A stretch of DNA of 19,075 nucleotides from Bacillota bacterium (GTDB lineage Bacteria > Bacillota > Clostridia > Lachnospirales > Lachnospiraceae). The notes below the pieces were generated by a model. It saw only the letters and a program-made list of their open reading frames with translations. It searched no databases and was not told the DNA's origin. The stretch covers positions 1 through 19,075 of the forward strand of contig JAEZXP010000183.1 of assembly GCA_023419655.1 (NCBI GenBank), in the 5' to 3' direction. A program made the translations under genes and the position numbers. Below, piece after piece: positions 7,622 through 13,593 of this stretch; positions within the stretch are counted from its first letter, which is position 1, and each line of letters begins with the position of its first letter.

Positions 7622-8875
7622 TTATTTTATACTCGATACTTTTATCTGCTGGATTAGCGGAACATTTTCATCTATCGGCAGCACCTCGGCTCCTCCCGAT
7701 ATCAAAGCCTCCAATACCTTTGGCAGGGTATTAACCGTCTTTTCATGACCTGCTCCATCATGCATGAGTACAATACAAGTAGTTTTTTTTGCCACACCAT
7801 TCAATACATTCTCAATCATTTGCTCTTCTGTATAGTTTATCCCTTCCGCATCACCATTTACAACATTCCAGTCATAATAGGTCATCCCTTTTTCAGTTAC
7901 GTAAGAGATGAACTTCTTCATTTTATTTTTGCCTACAAAATTAAGACTGCCTCCGGGGAAACGAAACAGGGTGGGCTTGTATCCAGTAGTATCATATAAC
8001 AAATTCCATAGTTTTGTAAAGTCTTTATCAAAATCTTCTACAGATTTATATATTTGTTTATAATTATGGGAGTAAGAATGCATGCCAAGAACATGGCCCT
8101 CATCAATTATTCTGTTATAACGTTTCTTTGCGGTGTCGTCATCATGGCCAATTACAAAGAAGGTTGCTTTGACACCATATTCCTTCAGAATATCCAACAC
8201 TTCATCCGTGTGCTTTGTTGGTCCGTCATCAAAGGTCAGGTACACCTTTTTGCCTTTATAGATTAATTCTTCATCCGGCACATCCTCGTCATCCGGGATA
8301 TTTTCGGTACCTTCGATGTCATTTCCCGTATCGGCTTCATTTCCGGTACCGTCTGTATTATTTGCATCGCCTTCACTTCCAGTGCCTTCCATATTACTTC
8401 CCGTATCGCCTTCACCTTCTGCGCCTTCGCTGTTACTTCCCGTATTGCCTTCATTTCCGGTACCTTCAATATTATTACCTTCATTCATATTGCCGGCTTC
8501 ATCGTCGTTGCCTGTTACGCTGTCCGTATTATCGTTACTATCTGTGTCGGTTTTATTATTAGTGGGATTGTCGGTTTCAGAGGCATAAGCATATTGACCA
8601 TTATTCTTATTTTTATCCTTAGGCTCGTCCTTGCTGGAATATGTAGAAAACAACGTATCTACCTGCTTTTGCAGCTGGCTTAACCGCATACCAAGTAATA
8701 TGCATAGTAATGTGGGTATCAGAAAAAGTATGATTATCGTTACAATAATTGAAGTTTTAATTCGGTTGATTTTTTTTCTTTTATGGGTATCTATTAATGG
8801 GCTAATAATAGAATCCCCTTTGTTGGTCTTTTCTTCGTCCGGCAAGTTCTCACCCCATCTACTATATTTTGTCAT
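7622..8875 (-). CDS. Membrane-anchored polysaccharide deacetylase (PgdA/NodB type)
   Basis: A NodB-fold, metal-dependent deacetylase, probably acting on N-acetylglucosamine of peptidoglycan outside the cell. In the 417-residue form: cytoplasmic tail rich in Lys/Arg, one membrane helix (about 39-62), a coiled-coil-like stretch, then a low-complexity Gly/Asn/Glu/Thr linker (about 91-197) with five 12-13-residue tandem repeats. The catalytic domain follows, with all canonical motifs: TFDDGP (214-219), HSYSH (266-270), RFPGGS (305-310), DWN (335-337) and LMHDG (370-374). Substrate is inferred from family. The start at 8875 is preferred because it opens with a normal charged tail, but its ribosome binding site (GAGACAG) is poor; an earlier ATG pair at 8938/8935 has none. 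It is the first gene of the operon leading to the bactofilin and pyrH. Confidence 0.88.
   Translation of the reverse strand: MTKYSRWGENLPDEEKTNKGDSIISPLIDTHKRKKINRIKTSIIVTIIILFLIPTLLCILLGMRLSQLQKQVDTLFSTYSSKDEPKDKNKNNGQYAYASETDNPTNNKTDTDSNDNTDSVTGNDDEAGNMNEGNNIEGTGNEGNTGSNSEGAEGEGDTGSNMEGTGSEGDANNTDGTGNEADTGNDIEGTENIPDDEDVPDEELIYKGKKVYLTFDDGPTKHTDEVLDILKEYGVKATFFVIGHDDDTAKKRYNRIIDEGHVLGMHSYSHNYKQIYKSVEDFDKDFTKLWNLLYDTTGYKPTLFRFPGGSLNFVGKNKMKKFISYVTEKGMTYYDWNVVNGDAEGINYTEEQMIENVLNGVAKKTTCIVLMHDGAGHEKTVNTLPKVLEALISGGAEVLPIDENVPLIQQIKVSSIK
8297..8485 (-). repeat. Tandem 36-39 bp repeats encoding the deacetylase linker
   Basis: About five degenerate copies of a 12-13-codon unit of the form D/N-T-G-S-N-x-E-G-T-G-x-E-G, in frame and with length differences only in whole codons. 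They form an extracytoplasmic spacer between the membrane anchor and the catalytic domain, and copy number may vary between strains. Confidence 0.7.
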
Positions 8876-8896
8876 TGTAATCGTCTGTCTCAAATA

Positions 8897-8905
8897 ATTG
8901 TAACA
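8897..8905 (-). promoter_or_regulatory. Possible extended -10 promoter for the deacetylase-bactofilin-pyrH operon
   Basis: TGTTACAAT on the minus strand fits an extended -10 element (TGnTACAAT), placing a transcription start about 15 nt before the chosen start codon. No good -35 is visible at the usual spacing. It is the only promoter-like site found between the upstream glycosidase gene and this operon. Confidence 0.3.
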
Positions 8906-8999
8906 TATTTTGATAGGAAAATACACTGTTTTCATCAAAAGTTTTTATTAATAATCATACCAAAATCAGGCACTTTTCACATTATAAAGTATTCGGCTT

Positions 9000-9944
9000 C
9001 TACATGCTGTCCGCCGCTGCTTCCATCAGCAGATAGAACGCCTGTCCTTCCGGTGCCACCCCCGGTGAGATAAAATGCGGTGCACCGCATACATCCTGTA
9101 TCAGACCATAGGCATCCATCTTATTATTAGCGGCATTCCGGCACCTGTCTGCCAGGCTCTGCCATTCATTTCCCAGCCATTTTGATTTAATTCCCCTGTA
9201 AATGGTATAGCTTAACATCTGAGGCAGATTTACTTCTGCAAACGACGCCGGGTTATTTAGGACATCATGCGCCAGACCGTCCCCGGTAATATACCTGGAA
9301 ACAGAACTTATCAGGGTAAGGGCCATGTCAATCAATTCATTTCTTTCTTCCATTTCTTTGGGAAGCAAATCAATAACCCGTGCTAATCCTGCCATCGTCC
9401 AGCCATTTCCTACACCCCAAAAATCTTTCCTGACAAATATCTTTTTCCCGTCGTCCCAAATATGGCTCATCAGCTTCTCCTCTTCATTGAATAGAGCCTT
9501 CCAATAACCACGAATTTGCTTTACGGCTTCCTCATAATAGCCGGACGCAGCCAGATAGGGCGGCAGCATATACATTGAATCCACCCAAAACTGGGGCTCA
9601 CTTCCGGTATGATAGACGATGCCCTCTGAATTTCTGGGAGCATCCTCCAATGCCCATTTTAATAACTTCATGTGGGCAGTATGAAGCTCTGCGTCTCCGG
9701 TAATCTTCGCGGCATATAATAATCCCTCCCCTGCCGCACAGGGGTCCGTTATCGCATCCATCGTACCAATAATTGCAACACGTCCATCCTGAACACTGCG
9801 ATAAGCCGCTTCTTTGGCCATTGCTATCACTACATCATCATCGCCGCTTTCCAAAAATGCCTGCATAGCAACGCCCTGCTCCCATGAATGCCTTTGCATG
9901 GCAAGAAGAGCCAGTTTCGCTTTAAAATACTTATCTGCCTTCAT
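9000..9944 (-). CDS. Glycoside hydrolase family 105/88-like protein (putative unsaturated uronyl/rhamnogalacturonyl hydrolase)
   Basis: The 314-residue protein has the (alpha/alpha)6-barrel signatures of the YteR/YesR group, which remove the unsaturated uronic acid left by polysaccharide lyases. FWVDSMYMLPPYL contains the likely catalytic Asp122 (equivalent to the WxD site of YteR), and WGVGNGWTMAGL (about 176-187) is the second conserved block. No signal peptide is visible, so it is cytoplasmic, as usual for this family. It is slightly shorter than typical 340-380-residue members. GGAAGG lies 10 nt before the ATG, and it has its own promoter. No transporter, lyase or sugar regulator is next to it, which is unusual; the true substrate is unknown, and the family call is from motifs recognised by eye. 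Confidence 0.75.
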   Translation of the reverse strand: MKADKYFKAKLALLAMQRHSWEQGVAMQAFLESGDDDVVIAMAKEAAYRSVQDGRVAIIGTMDAITDPCAAGEGLLYAAKITGDAELHTAHMKLLKWALEDAPRNSEGIVYHTGSEPQFWVDSMYMLPPYLAASGYYEEAVKQIRGYWKALFNEEEKLMSHIWDDGKKIFVRKDFWGVGNGWTMAGLARVIDLLPKEMEERNELIDMALTLISSVSRYITGDGLAHDVLNNPASFAEVNLPQMLSYTIYRGIKSKWLGNEWQSLADRCRNAANNKMDAYGLIQDVCGAPHFISPGVAPEGQAFYLLMEAAADSM

Positions 9945-9979
9945 AACCGTTTATCCTTCCATTCTTCTACTTAGTTTAT

Positions 9980-10004
9980 AATTATACATGTTTCTACAAA
10001 ATAT
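9980..10004. repeat. Direct repeat copy A (25 bp)
   Basis: This matches 12395-12419 at 23 of 25 positions in the same orientation: 15 identical bases (AATTATACATGTTTC), two differing bases, then a shared C and AAAATAT. It covers the -10 and spacer of the glycosidase promoter. Confidence 0.75.
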
Positions 10005-10009
10005 GTCTA
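9981..10009 (-). promoter_or_regulatory. Promoter for the GH105-like gene
   Basis: TAGACA and TATAAT are separated by exactly 17 bp on the minus strand, just downstream of the terminator of the preceding gene and about 30 nt before the glycosidase ribosome binding site. The spacer and -10 are nearly identical to those of the promoter at 12396-12424. Confidence 0.7.
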
Positions 10010-10018
10010 CCTCTATGC

Positions 10019-10067
10019 AAAAGGAGGTTAAGCTCATAGACAATAGCATCTATTTATCTTAACCTCC
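10019..10067 (-). terminator. Terminator overlapping the 3' end of the diguanylate cyclase gene
   Basis: A perfect 10-bp stem, GGAGGTTAAG with CTTAACCTCC, is followed by TTTT on the minus strand. An inner ATAGA/TCTAT pairing can extend the hairpin. The 5' arm includes the last two codons and stop codon of the cyclase gene. It separates the V4R-cyclase unit from the glycosidase gene, which has its own promoter right after. Confidence 0.7.
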
Positions 10068-11312
10068 AAAATTGGCACTTTCCTGATTATTTGACAGTAT
10101 ACTTTCTTCCAGCTTCTTCTTTTGCCGTAGTTTATAAGCTCTTTTATATTCATACATCTTTTCATCTGCTGCATTTAACAAGTCACTAACCTTCACCATA
10201 TTTCCCGATGCTACCGAAATAACGCCATAGCTTACGCTGCGCTCATAGAATGAATTACCTTCAATCATCCTGTTCCGCAATGCTTCCAATCTCTCCTCTG
10301 TTTCCCGGAACCCCCATCCCTCAGCCAACACAATAAATTCATCCCCTCCGATTCGGCACACAACCGCTTCCGGGGAAAATTCACACAGCGCACTTGATAC
10401 ACCGATAATATACTGGTCTCCCTCCGCATGACCATACCGGTCATTAACGAATTTCAGGTTATTAATATCGACGAAGCAAAGAACAAAGCTTCTATCTTCG
10501 GAAATCCATTTTTCTAAAACATCCATACCGTAGCGCCGGTTGTATAGCTGCGTTAAGGTATCCACATTGGCAATGTTCTGGTATTTTCTTAGCTGCTCCC
10601 GCTCCATGCTGATATCTATAAGCACAAAGGCAAGAACATTGTTCTGATTCCAGCATAGCGGATGAATCGAAACCGTATAATACTGAACCGTATTATTATT
10701 CGTCAGTTCAAGTTCTGCGATTGATATTTCATGCTTTCCCCGCATTGCTTCTGTCTGTCTCTTCAACCATTTATGCAGCTTATCTTCAGAGCCTTCATCG
10801 GACAAAGTATTGCAGCTGGCAAATAATATCTCGGATGTACTGGCATCCGTCACAATAATGCGCTGCCCGCTTTCTCCCGCCAGCATTTCATACAGGCTCC
10901 GTTTCTGCATCATTGTACTAATCTCATTCAGCAGCGCCAGCCTCCGCTGTTCAAGCTGTTCTACCATCGTATTAAAAGCCTCTGAGAATTCCCCCATAAA
11001 ATCTACACGCTGCTGGTAATCTCCCTTGGCTACTTGCTGTGTCTGCCATGTCAGATGTTTCAATGAGGCGTGAAGTGCTTTGAGAGGGGCTGCCATTTCA
11101 TTGTCCGGCGGGGGCAATTCAATGTCCAGAATCCCCTTTGATATGGCTTTTGCCATATTTCCTGTTTCTATGACACTTTTAGAAAAATATATGAGAGTTT
11201 TTCCAAGCTCCTTAAACTCCTCCGGCAACTTTTGCAAATCTAAGAAAGCATTCTCAGGATCATGCATCACATGATTCAGATAGTCCTGCAAAAGCTCGGT
11301 AACGAAGTTCAT
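10059..11312 (-). CDS. Soluble diguanylate cyclase with HAMP-like and PAS-like segments
   Basis: GGDEF-family enzyme expected to make c-di-GMP from two GTP. The C-terminal domain (about 245-400) has DTLTQLYNRR (251-260), DINNLKFVNDRYGH (282-295) and an intact GGDEF active site (322-326), so it should be catalytic. The inhibitory I-site RxxD is absent: the aligned residues before the active site read SPEA. Residues about 74-125 resemble a HAMP linker (VAKGDYQQRVDFMGEFSEAFNTM), and about 147-236 look like a PAS fold. No membrane segment is visible, which is odd for a HAMP protein; a partner is likely to supply the signal. GAGGTG lies 8 nt before the ATG, and the gene starts 46 nt after the V4R gene, so the two are probably co-transcribed. 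A terminator overlaps its end. In this motility-rich region c-di-GMP could influence flagella, but that is inference. Confidence 0.92.
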   Translation of the reverse strand: MNFVTELLQDYLNHVMHDPENAFLDLQKLPEEFKELGKTLIYFSKSVIETGNMAKAISKGILDIELPPPDNEMAAPLKALHASLKHLTWQTQQVAKGDYQQRVDFMGEFSEAFNTMVEQLEQRRLALLNEISTMMQKRSLYEMLAGESGQRIIVTDASTSEILFASCNTLSDEGSEDKLHKWLKRQTEAMRGKHEISIAELELTNNNTVQYYTVSIHPLCWNQNNVLAFVLIDISMEREQLRKYQNIANVDTLTQLYNRRYGMDVLEKWISEDRSFVLCFVDINNLKFVNDRYGHAEGDQYIIGVSSALCEFSPEAVVCRIGGDEFIVLAEGWGFRETEERLEALRNRMIEGNSFYERSVSYGVISVASGNMVKVSDLLNAADEKMYEYKRAYKLRQKKKLEESILSNNQESANFGG

Positions 11313-11358
11313 ATATCTTTCACCTCTTTTCTACATCTCACAAACGAATTACTGCATT

Positions 11359-11892
11359 TTATACTGTTGTTCCGCGAAACCGACACACTCTGTCACCGTT
11401 CGCCCAGCAGTCAATCTCCCTGACATTATATGGTTTCCCGGTATAGGCCTCCAGAATACCTGCAATAAATCCTTCATCATAATAACATACTGTTTCATTT
11501 GTAATGGGAAGCCCGCTGCAATCCAAATCTTCTGCCACCGTAAGGACAATCTCCCCGGTAGCTTCATCGAACTCCTCCATGCGTAGTATACCAATTTTTA
11601 ATTCCTTCAATGCTTTTTGCAGCGCTGCAACAAAAAAATTGAATTCAACCTTCAAATCCAGTATATTCCTTGCAAATTCCGTTCCTGCCAGATATCCGGC
11701 CTCACGAAAATGTTCATTTGCTCTTTTATCTCCATATGCCTTACTTAGCACATCCAGCATTGTATATTGCATCAGACGATAAACAAGCACCGGCATCTCT
11801 TCCCCCAGTGCTTCACGGCCTTTTTTTATATTCCCCAGACTATCCCAGGTAAATACATTGTGGCTATTTTGCTGCTTTTTTATATCTTTCAT
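11359..11892 (-). CDS. V4R (4-vinyl reductase) domain protein, putative small-molecule sensor
   Basis: The 177-residue protein is a single V4R domain, related in fold to H-NOX and TRAPP-Bet3 ligand-binding domains and found in sensors such as XylR-type regulators. Recognised from VLVYRLMQYTMLDVL, the AGYLAGTEFA helix, the E-F-D-x-x-T-G-x-I-x-L-T-V strand, EDLDCSGLP, YDEGFIAGILEAYTGK and the C-terminal REIDCWANGDRVCRF, whose two cysteines (162 and 170) are typical. The ATG at 11892 is preferred to upstream ones because GGAGGT is 8 nt before it. No enzyme, DNA-binding or membrane part is present. With the diguanylate cyclase 46 nt downstream it probably forms a sensor-output pair; the ligand is unknown. 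Confidence 0.85.
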   Translation of the reverse strand: MKDIKKQQNSHNVFTWDSLGNIKKGREALGEEMPVLVYRLMQYTMLDVLSKAYGDKRANEHFREAGYLAGTEFARNILDLKVEFNFFVAALQKALKELKIGILRMEEFDEATGEIVLTVAEDLDCSGLPITNETVCYYDEGFIAGILEAYTGKPYNVREIDCWANGDRVCRFRGTTV

Positions 11893-11917
11893 AATGGCAT
11901 ACCTCCAATAAACAGCG

Positions 11918-11928
11918 AACGATTCGTT
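11918..11928. promoter_or_regulatory. Palindrome in the V4R leader
   Basis: AACGATTCGTT is a perfect 5-1-5 inverted repeat between the transcription start and the V4R start codon. It overlaps a TCGTTCG heptamer also present in the palindrome at 12008-12019, so the two may be operator half-sites of one regulator. Speculative. Confidence 0.35.
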
Positions 11929-11966
11929 TAACATATCCTTCTTCTTATACAAAATTATATGGGCCT

Positions 11967-11995
11967 ATTTTACCATAAAACATTCGTCCGTTCAA
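11967..11995 (-). promoter_or_regulatory. Promoter for the V4R-diguanylate cyclase unit
   Basis: TTGAAC and TAAAAT are separated by 17 bp on the minus strand, giving a leader of roughly 70 nt before the V4R start at 11892. The promoter lies just past the truncated end of the rhuM remnant. Confidence 0.6.
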
Positions 11996-12007
11996 CAACA
12001 AAAAATA

Positions 12008-12019
12008 TGTCGTTCGACA
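12008..12019. promoter_or_regulatory. Palindrome upstream of the V4R promoter
   Basis: TGTCGTTCGACA is a 5-2-5 inverted repeat 12 bp upstream of the -35 element; another CCGACA half-like element follows at 12024-12029. Its position suits an activator or repressor site; no regulator gene is identified. Confidence 0.35.
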
Positions 12020-12061
12020 CAAACCGACATGAATGATAATGTTCCAAATAATACTTTCATG

Positions 12062-12369
12062 TATTCTAAATTGTGTACCTCGCAAGGACTTCACACGATA
12101 ACCCACGGAGATAATTACGTCTAAGTTATAGTAATCAACTTTATATTCTTTTCCATCAGAAGCAGTGTAGGCAAATTTTGCCCATACTGAATTTTTCTCA
12201 AGTTCTCCTTCTTTGAAAATATTTCTTACATGCTTCCCGATTACACTTCTATCACGTTGAAATAATTCCGCCATTTGGTCTATGGAGAGCCAAACGGTAT
12301 CATATTAAAGGTAGTTTCTATTTTTGTCAAACCATCTTCAGTCTGATACATTACCATTTCAGATTTCAT
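12062..12369 (-). pseudogene. rhuM: RhuM family protein remnant, frameshifted and 3'-truncated
   Basis: Two frames together give a RhuM-like N-terminal third. Frame one starts at the ATG at 12369 (AAGGTG upstream): MKSEMVMYQTEDGLTKIETTF. About nucleotide 12302 the frame is lost; restoring one base continues as DTVWLSIDQMAELFQRD, then VRNIFKEGELEKNSVWAKF, DYYNLDVIISVGYRVKSLRGTQFR. Family resemblance stops near 12062, where complete RhuM proteins continue for another 200 or so residues; here non-homologous sequence with the V4R promoter follows. RhuM proteins are found in pathogenicity and other genomic islands, often with a Fic/DOC-like partner, and have no firmly established function. A 109-codon frame (12274-11945) remains open but is unlikely to be a working gene. 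The remnant marks past gain and decay of foreign DNA. Confidence 0.85.
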
Positions 12370-12394
12370 ACTACACCTTGTACACATTTTCTTT

Positions 12395-12419
12395 AATTAT
12401 ACATGTTTCACCAAAATAT
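12395..12419. repeat. Direct repeat copy B (25 bp)
   Basis: Second copy of the element at 9980-10004 (23 of 25 matches, same orientation), lying between the tsf terminator and the rhuM remnant. With copy A it brackets rhuM, the V4R gene and the diguanylate cyclase gene. Confidence 0.75.
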
Positions 12420-12424
12420 TTCCA
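12396..12424 (-). promoter_or_regulatory. Promoter of the rhuM remnant
   Basis: TGGAAA and TATAAT are separated by 17 bp, starting transcription about 20 nt before the rhuM ATG. The -10 and spacer are shared with the glycosidase promoter. The surrounding 12425-12503 is AT-rich and holds nothing else I can support. Confidence 0.55.
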
Positions 12425-12503
12425 TTAATATTTAAAATAAGTCGTTTTATATGTAATTATATATACAATCTTAATCTCTTGATTAAAATACTTCTCCAGA
12501 CGT

Positions 12504-12540
12504 CAAAAAAACCGCCGGAAAACATTATGTTTCCAGCGGT
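12504..12540 (-). terminator. Rho-independent terminator after tsf
   Basis: On the minus strand ACCGCTGGAAACA pairs with TGTTTTCCGGCGGT (one mismatch, one bulge, 3-nt loop) and is followed by seven T residues. It begins 23 nt after the tsf stop codon and ends the rpsB-tsf transcript. Confidence 0.9.
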
Positions 12541-12563
12541 TAAGCATTTCTATTAAATTATAT

Positions 12564-13496
12564 TTACTGACCCATCTGCTTGGCCACTTCAGCCGCAAAA
12601 TCCTCAGATTTCTTTTCAAGGCCCTCACCTGTCTCAAAACGGATAAAGCGTTTTACAGATACCGGTACTCCTTCTGCCTTTGATACGGACTCAAGATACT
12701 GGGCAACATTCATGTCTGAATCCTTAACATATACCTGGTCCAATAAGCAGATTTCCTTTAATTCCTTTGTTAATCTGCCTTCAAGCATCTTCTCGATTAT
12801 ATTCTCAGGCTTCTTTTCATTTGCGGGGTCGTTCTTAATCTGAGCCTTGATGATATCCTTCTCATGAGCGATATACTCTTCAGGAACATCATTTCTGTTG
12901 ATATATTTAGGATTCATCGCAGCAATCTGCATCGCTACATTCTTAGCTGCTTCTTTAACATTGTCATTTACAGCAGTGGTCTCTACTTCCACTAAGATAC
13001 CGATTCTGCCGCCGCCATGTATATAGGACGCTACAAAACCGTTCTCTGCTGTTATCTGCTCGAATCTTCTGATATTCATGTTCTCACCGATAACGGCAAT
13101 CATGGAGGAAAGCTCTTCCTTCACGGTTCTGGAAGTATCAAGCTCCCACTTCTCTGCTAAAAATTCATCCAAATCTTTTGCACCTGTTTTAGCTGCCTGC
13201 GCCGCAACAGCAGCAACATATTCTTTGAATTTTTCATTCTTAGCCACGAAGTCTGTCTCACTGTTTACTTCTACAATTGATGCTTTCTTTCCGTCTTCAC
13301 TTACATTTGTATCAACAATACCTTCTGCAGCAATTCTTCCTGCTTTCTTCTCTGCAGCAGCAAGTCCTTTTTCTCTTAAGAATTCAACGGCCTTGTCCAT
13401 ATCACCATTGGTTTCTGCAAGTGCTTTTTTGCAATCCATCATGCCTGCACCTGTCATTTCTCTCAACTCTTTTACCATACCAGCTGTTATATTCAT
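12564..13496 (-). CDS. tsf: Translation elongation factor Ts
   Basis: EF-Ts exchanges GDP for GTP on EF-Tu. The N-terminal UBA-like domain reads VKELREMTGAGMMDCKKAL (about residues 8-26), followed by AVEFLREKGLAAAEKKAGR, and the EF-Tu-contacting TDFVAKNEKF is near residue 80. The two core subdomains follow. The length is 310 residues. The ATG at 13496 has GGAGG 5 nt upstream; a TTG four codons earlier overlaps that site and is rejected. It is paired with rpsB as in nearly all bacteria, but unlike most relatives is followed by a terminator and an accessory insert before pyrH. Confidence 0.97.
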   Translation of the reverse strand: MNITAGMVKELREMTGAGMMDCKKALAETNGDMDKAVEFLREKGLAAAEKKAGRIAAEGIVDTNVSEDGKKASIVEVNSETDFVAKNEKFKEYVAAVAAQAAKTGAKDLDEFLAEKWELDTSRTVKEELSSMIAVIGENMNIRRFEQITAENGFVASYIHGGGRIGILVEVETTAVNDNVKEAAKNVAMQIAAMNPKYINRNDVPEEYIAHEKDIIKAQIKNDPANEKKPENIIEKMLEGRLTKELKEICLLDQVYVKDSDMNVAQYLESVSKAEGVPVSVKRFIRFETGEGLEKKSEDFAAEVAKQMGQ

Positions 13497-13519
13497 ATTT
13501 ACCTCCAAAATTATATTTT

Positions 13520-13586
13520 AAAAATGGGACTGTTGTAATGTTTGATACTAACCAAACGGCAAGCCTTACATCTGCAACAGACCCAT
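13520..13586 (-). terminator. Intercistronic rpsB-tsf hairpin (putative attenuator)
   Basis: Eight bases after the rpsB stop, ATGGGTCTGTTG pairs with CAACAGTCCCAT on the minus strand (12 bp, one T-T mismatch). Inner TAA/TTA and GTTTG/CAAAC stems extend it, and TTTTT follows directly. The form is that of an intrinsic terminator inside the operon; partial termination between rpsB and tsf is known in Escherichia coli, so a similar role is plausible here. Confidence 0.6.
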
Positions 13587-13593
13587 CCATGAA

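Noticed and set aside
8297..8485. Regularly spaced repeats as a possible CRISPR array
   Set aside because: Copies are degenerate, contiguous, in frame and encode a linker; there are no unique spacers and no cas genes.
10810..11274. Plus-strand frames opposite the diguanylate cyclase gene
   Set aside because: Short, without ribosome binding sites, and antisense to a well-recognised gene.
11945..12274. Intact 109-residue gene
   Set aside because: It lacks a ribosome binding site at its first ATG, its homologous part continues upstream in another frame, and its last ~38 residues are unrelated sequence covering a promoter.
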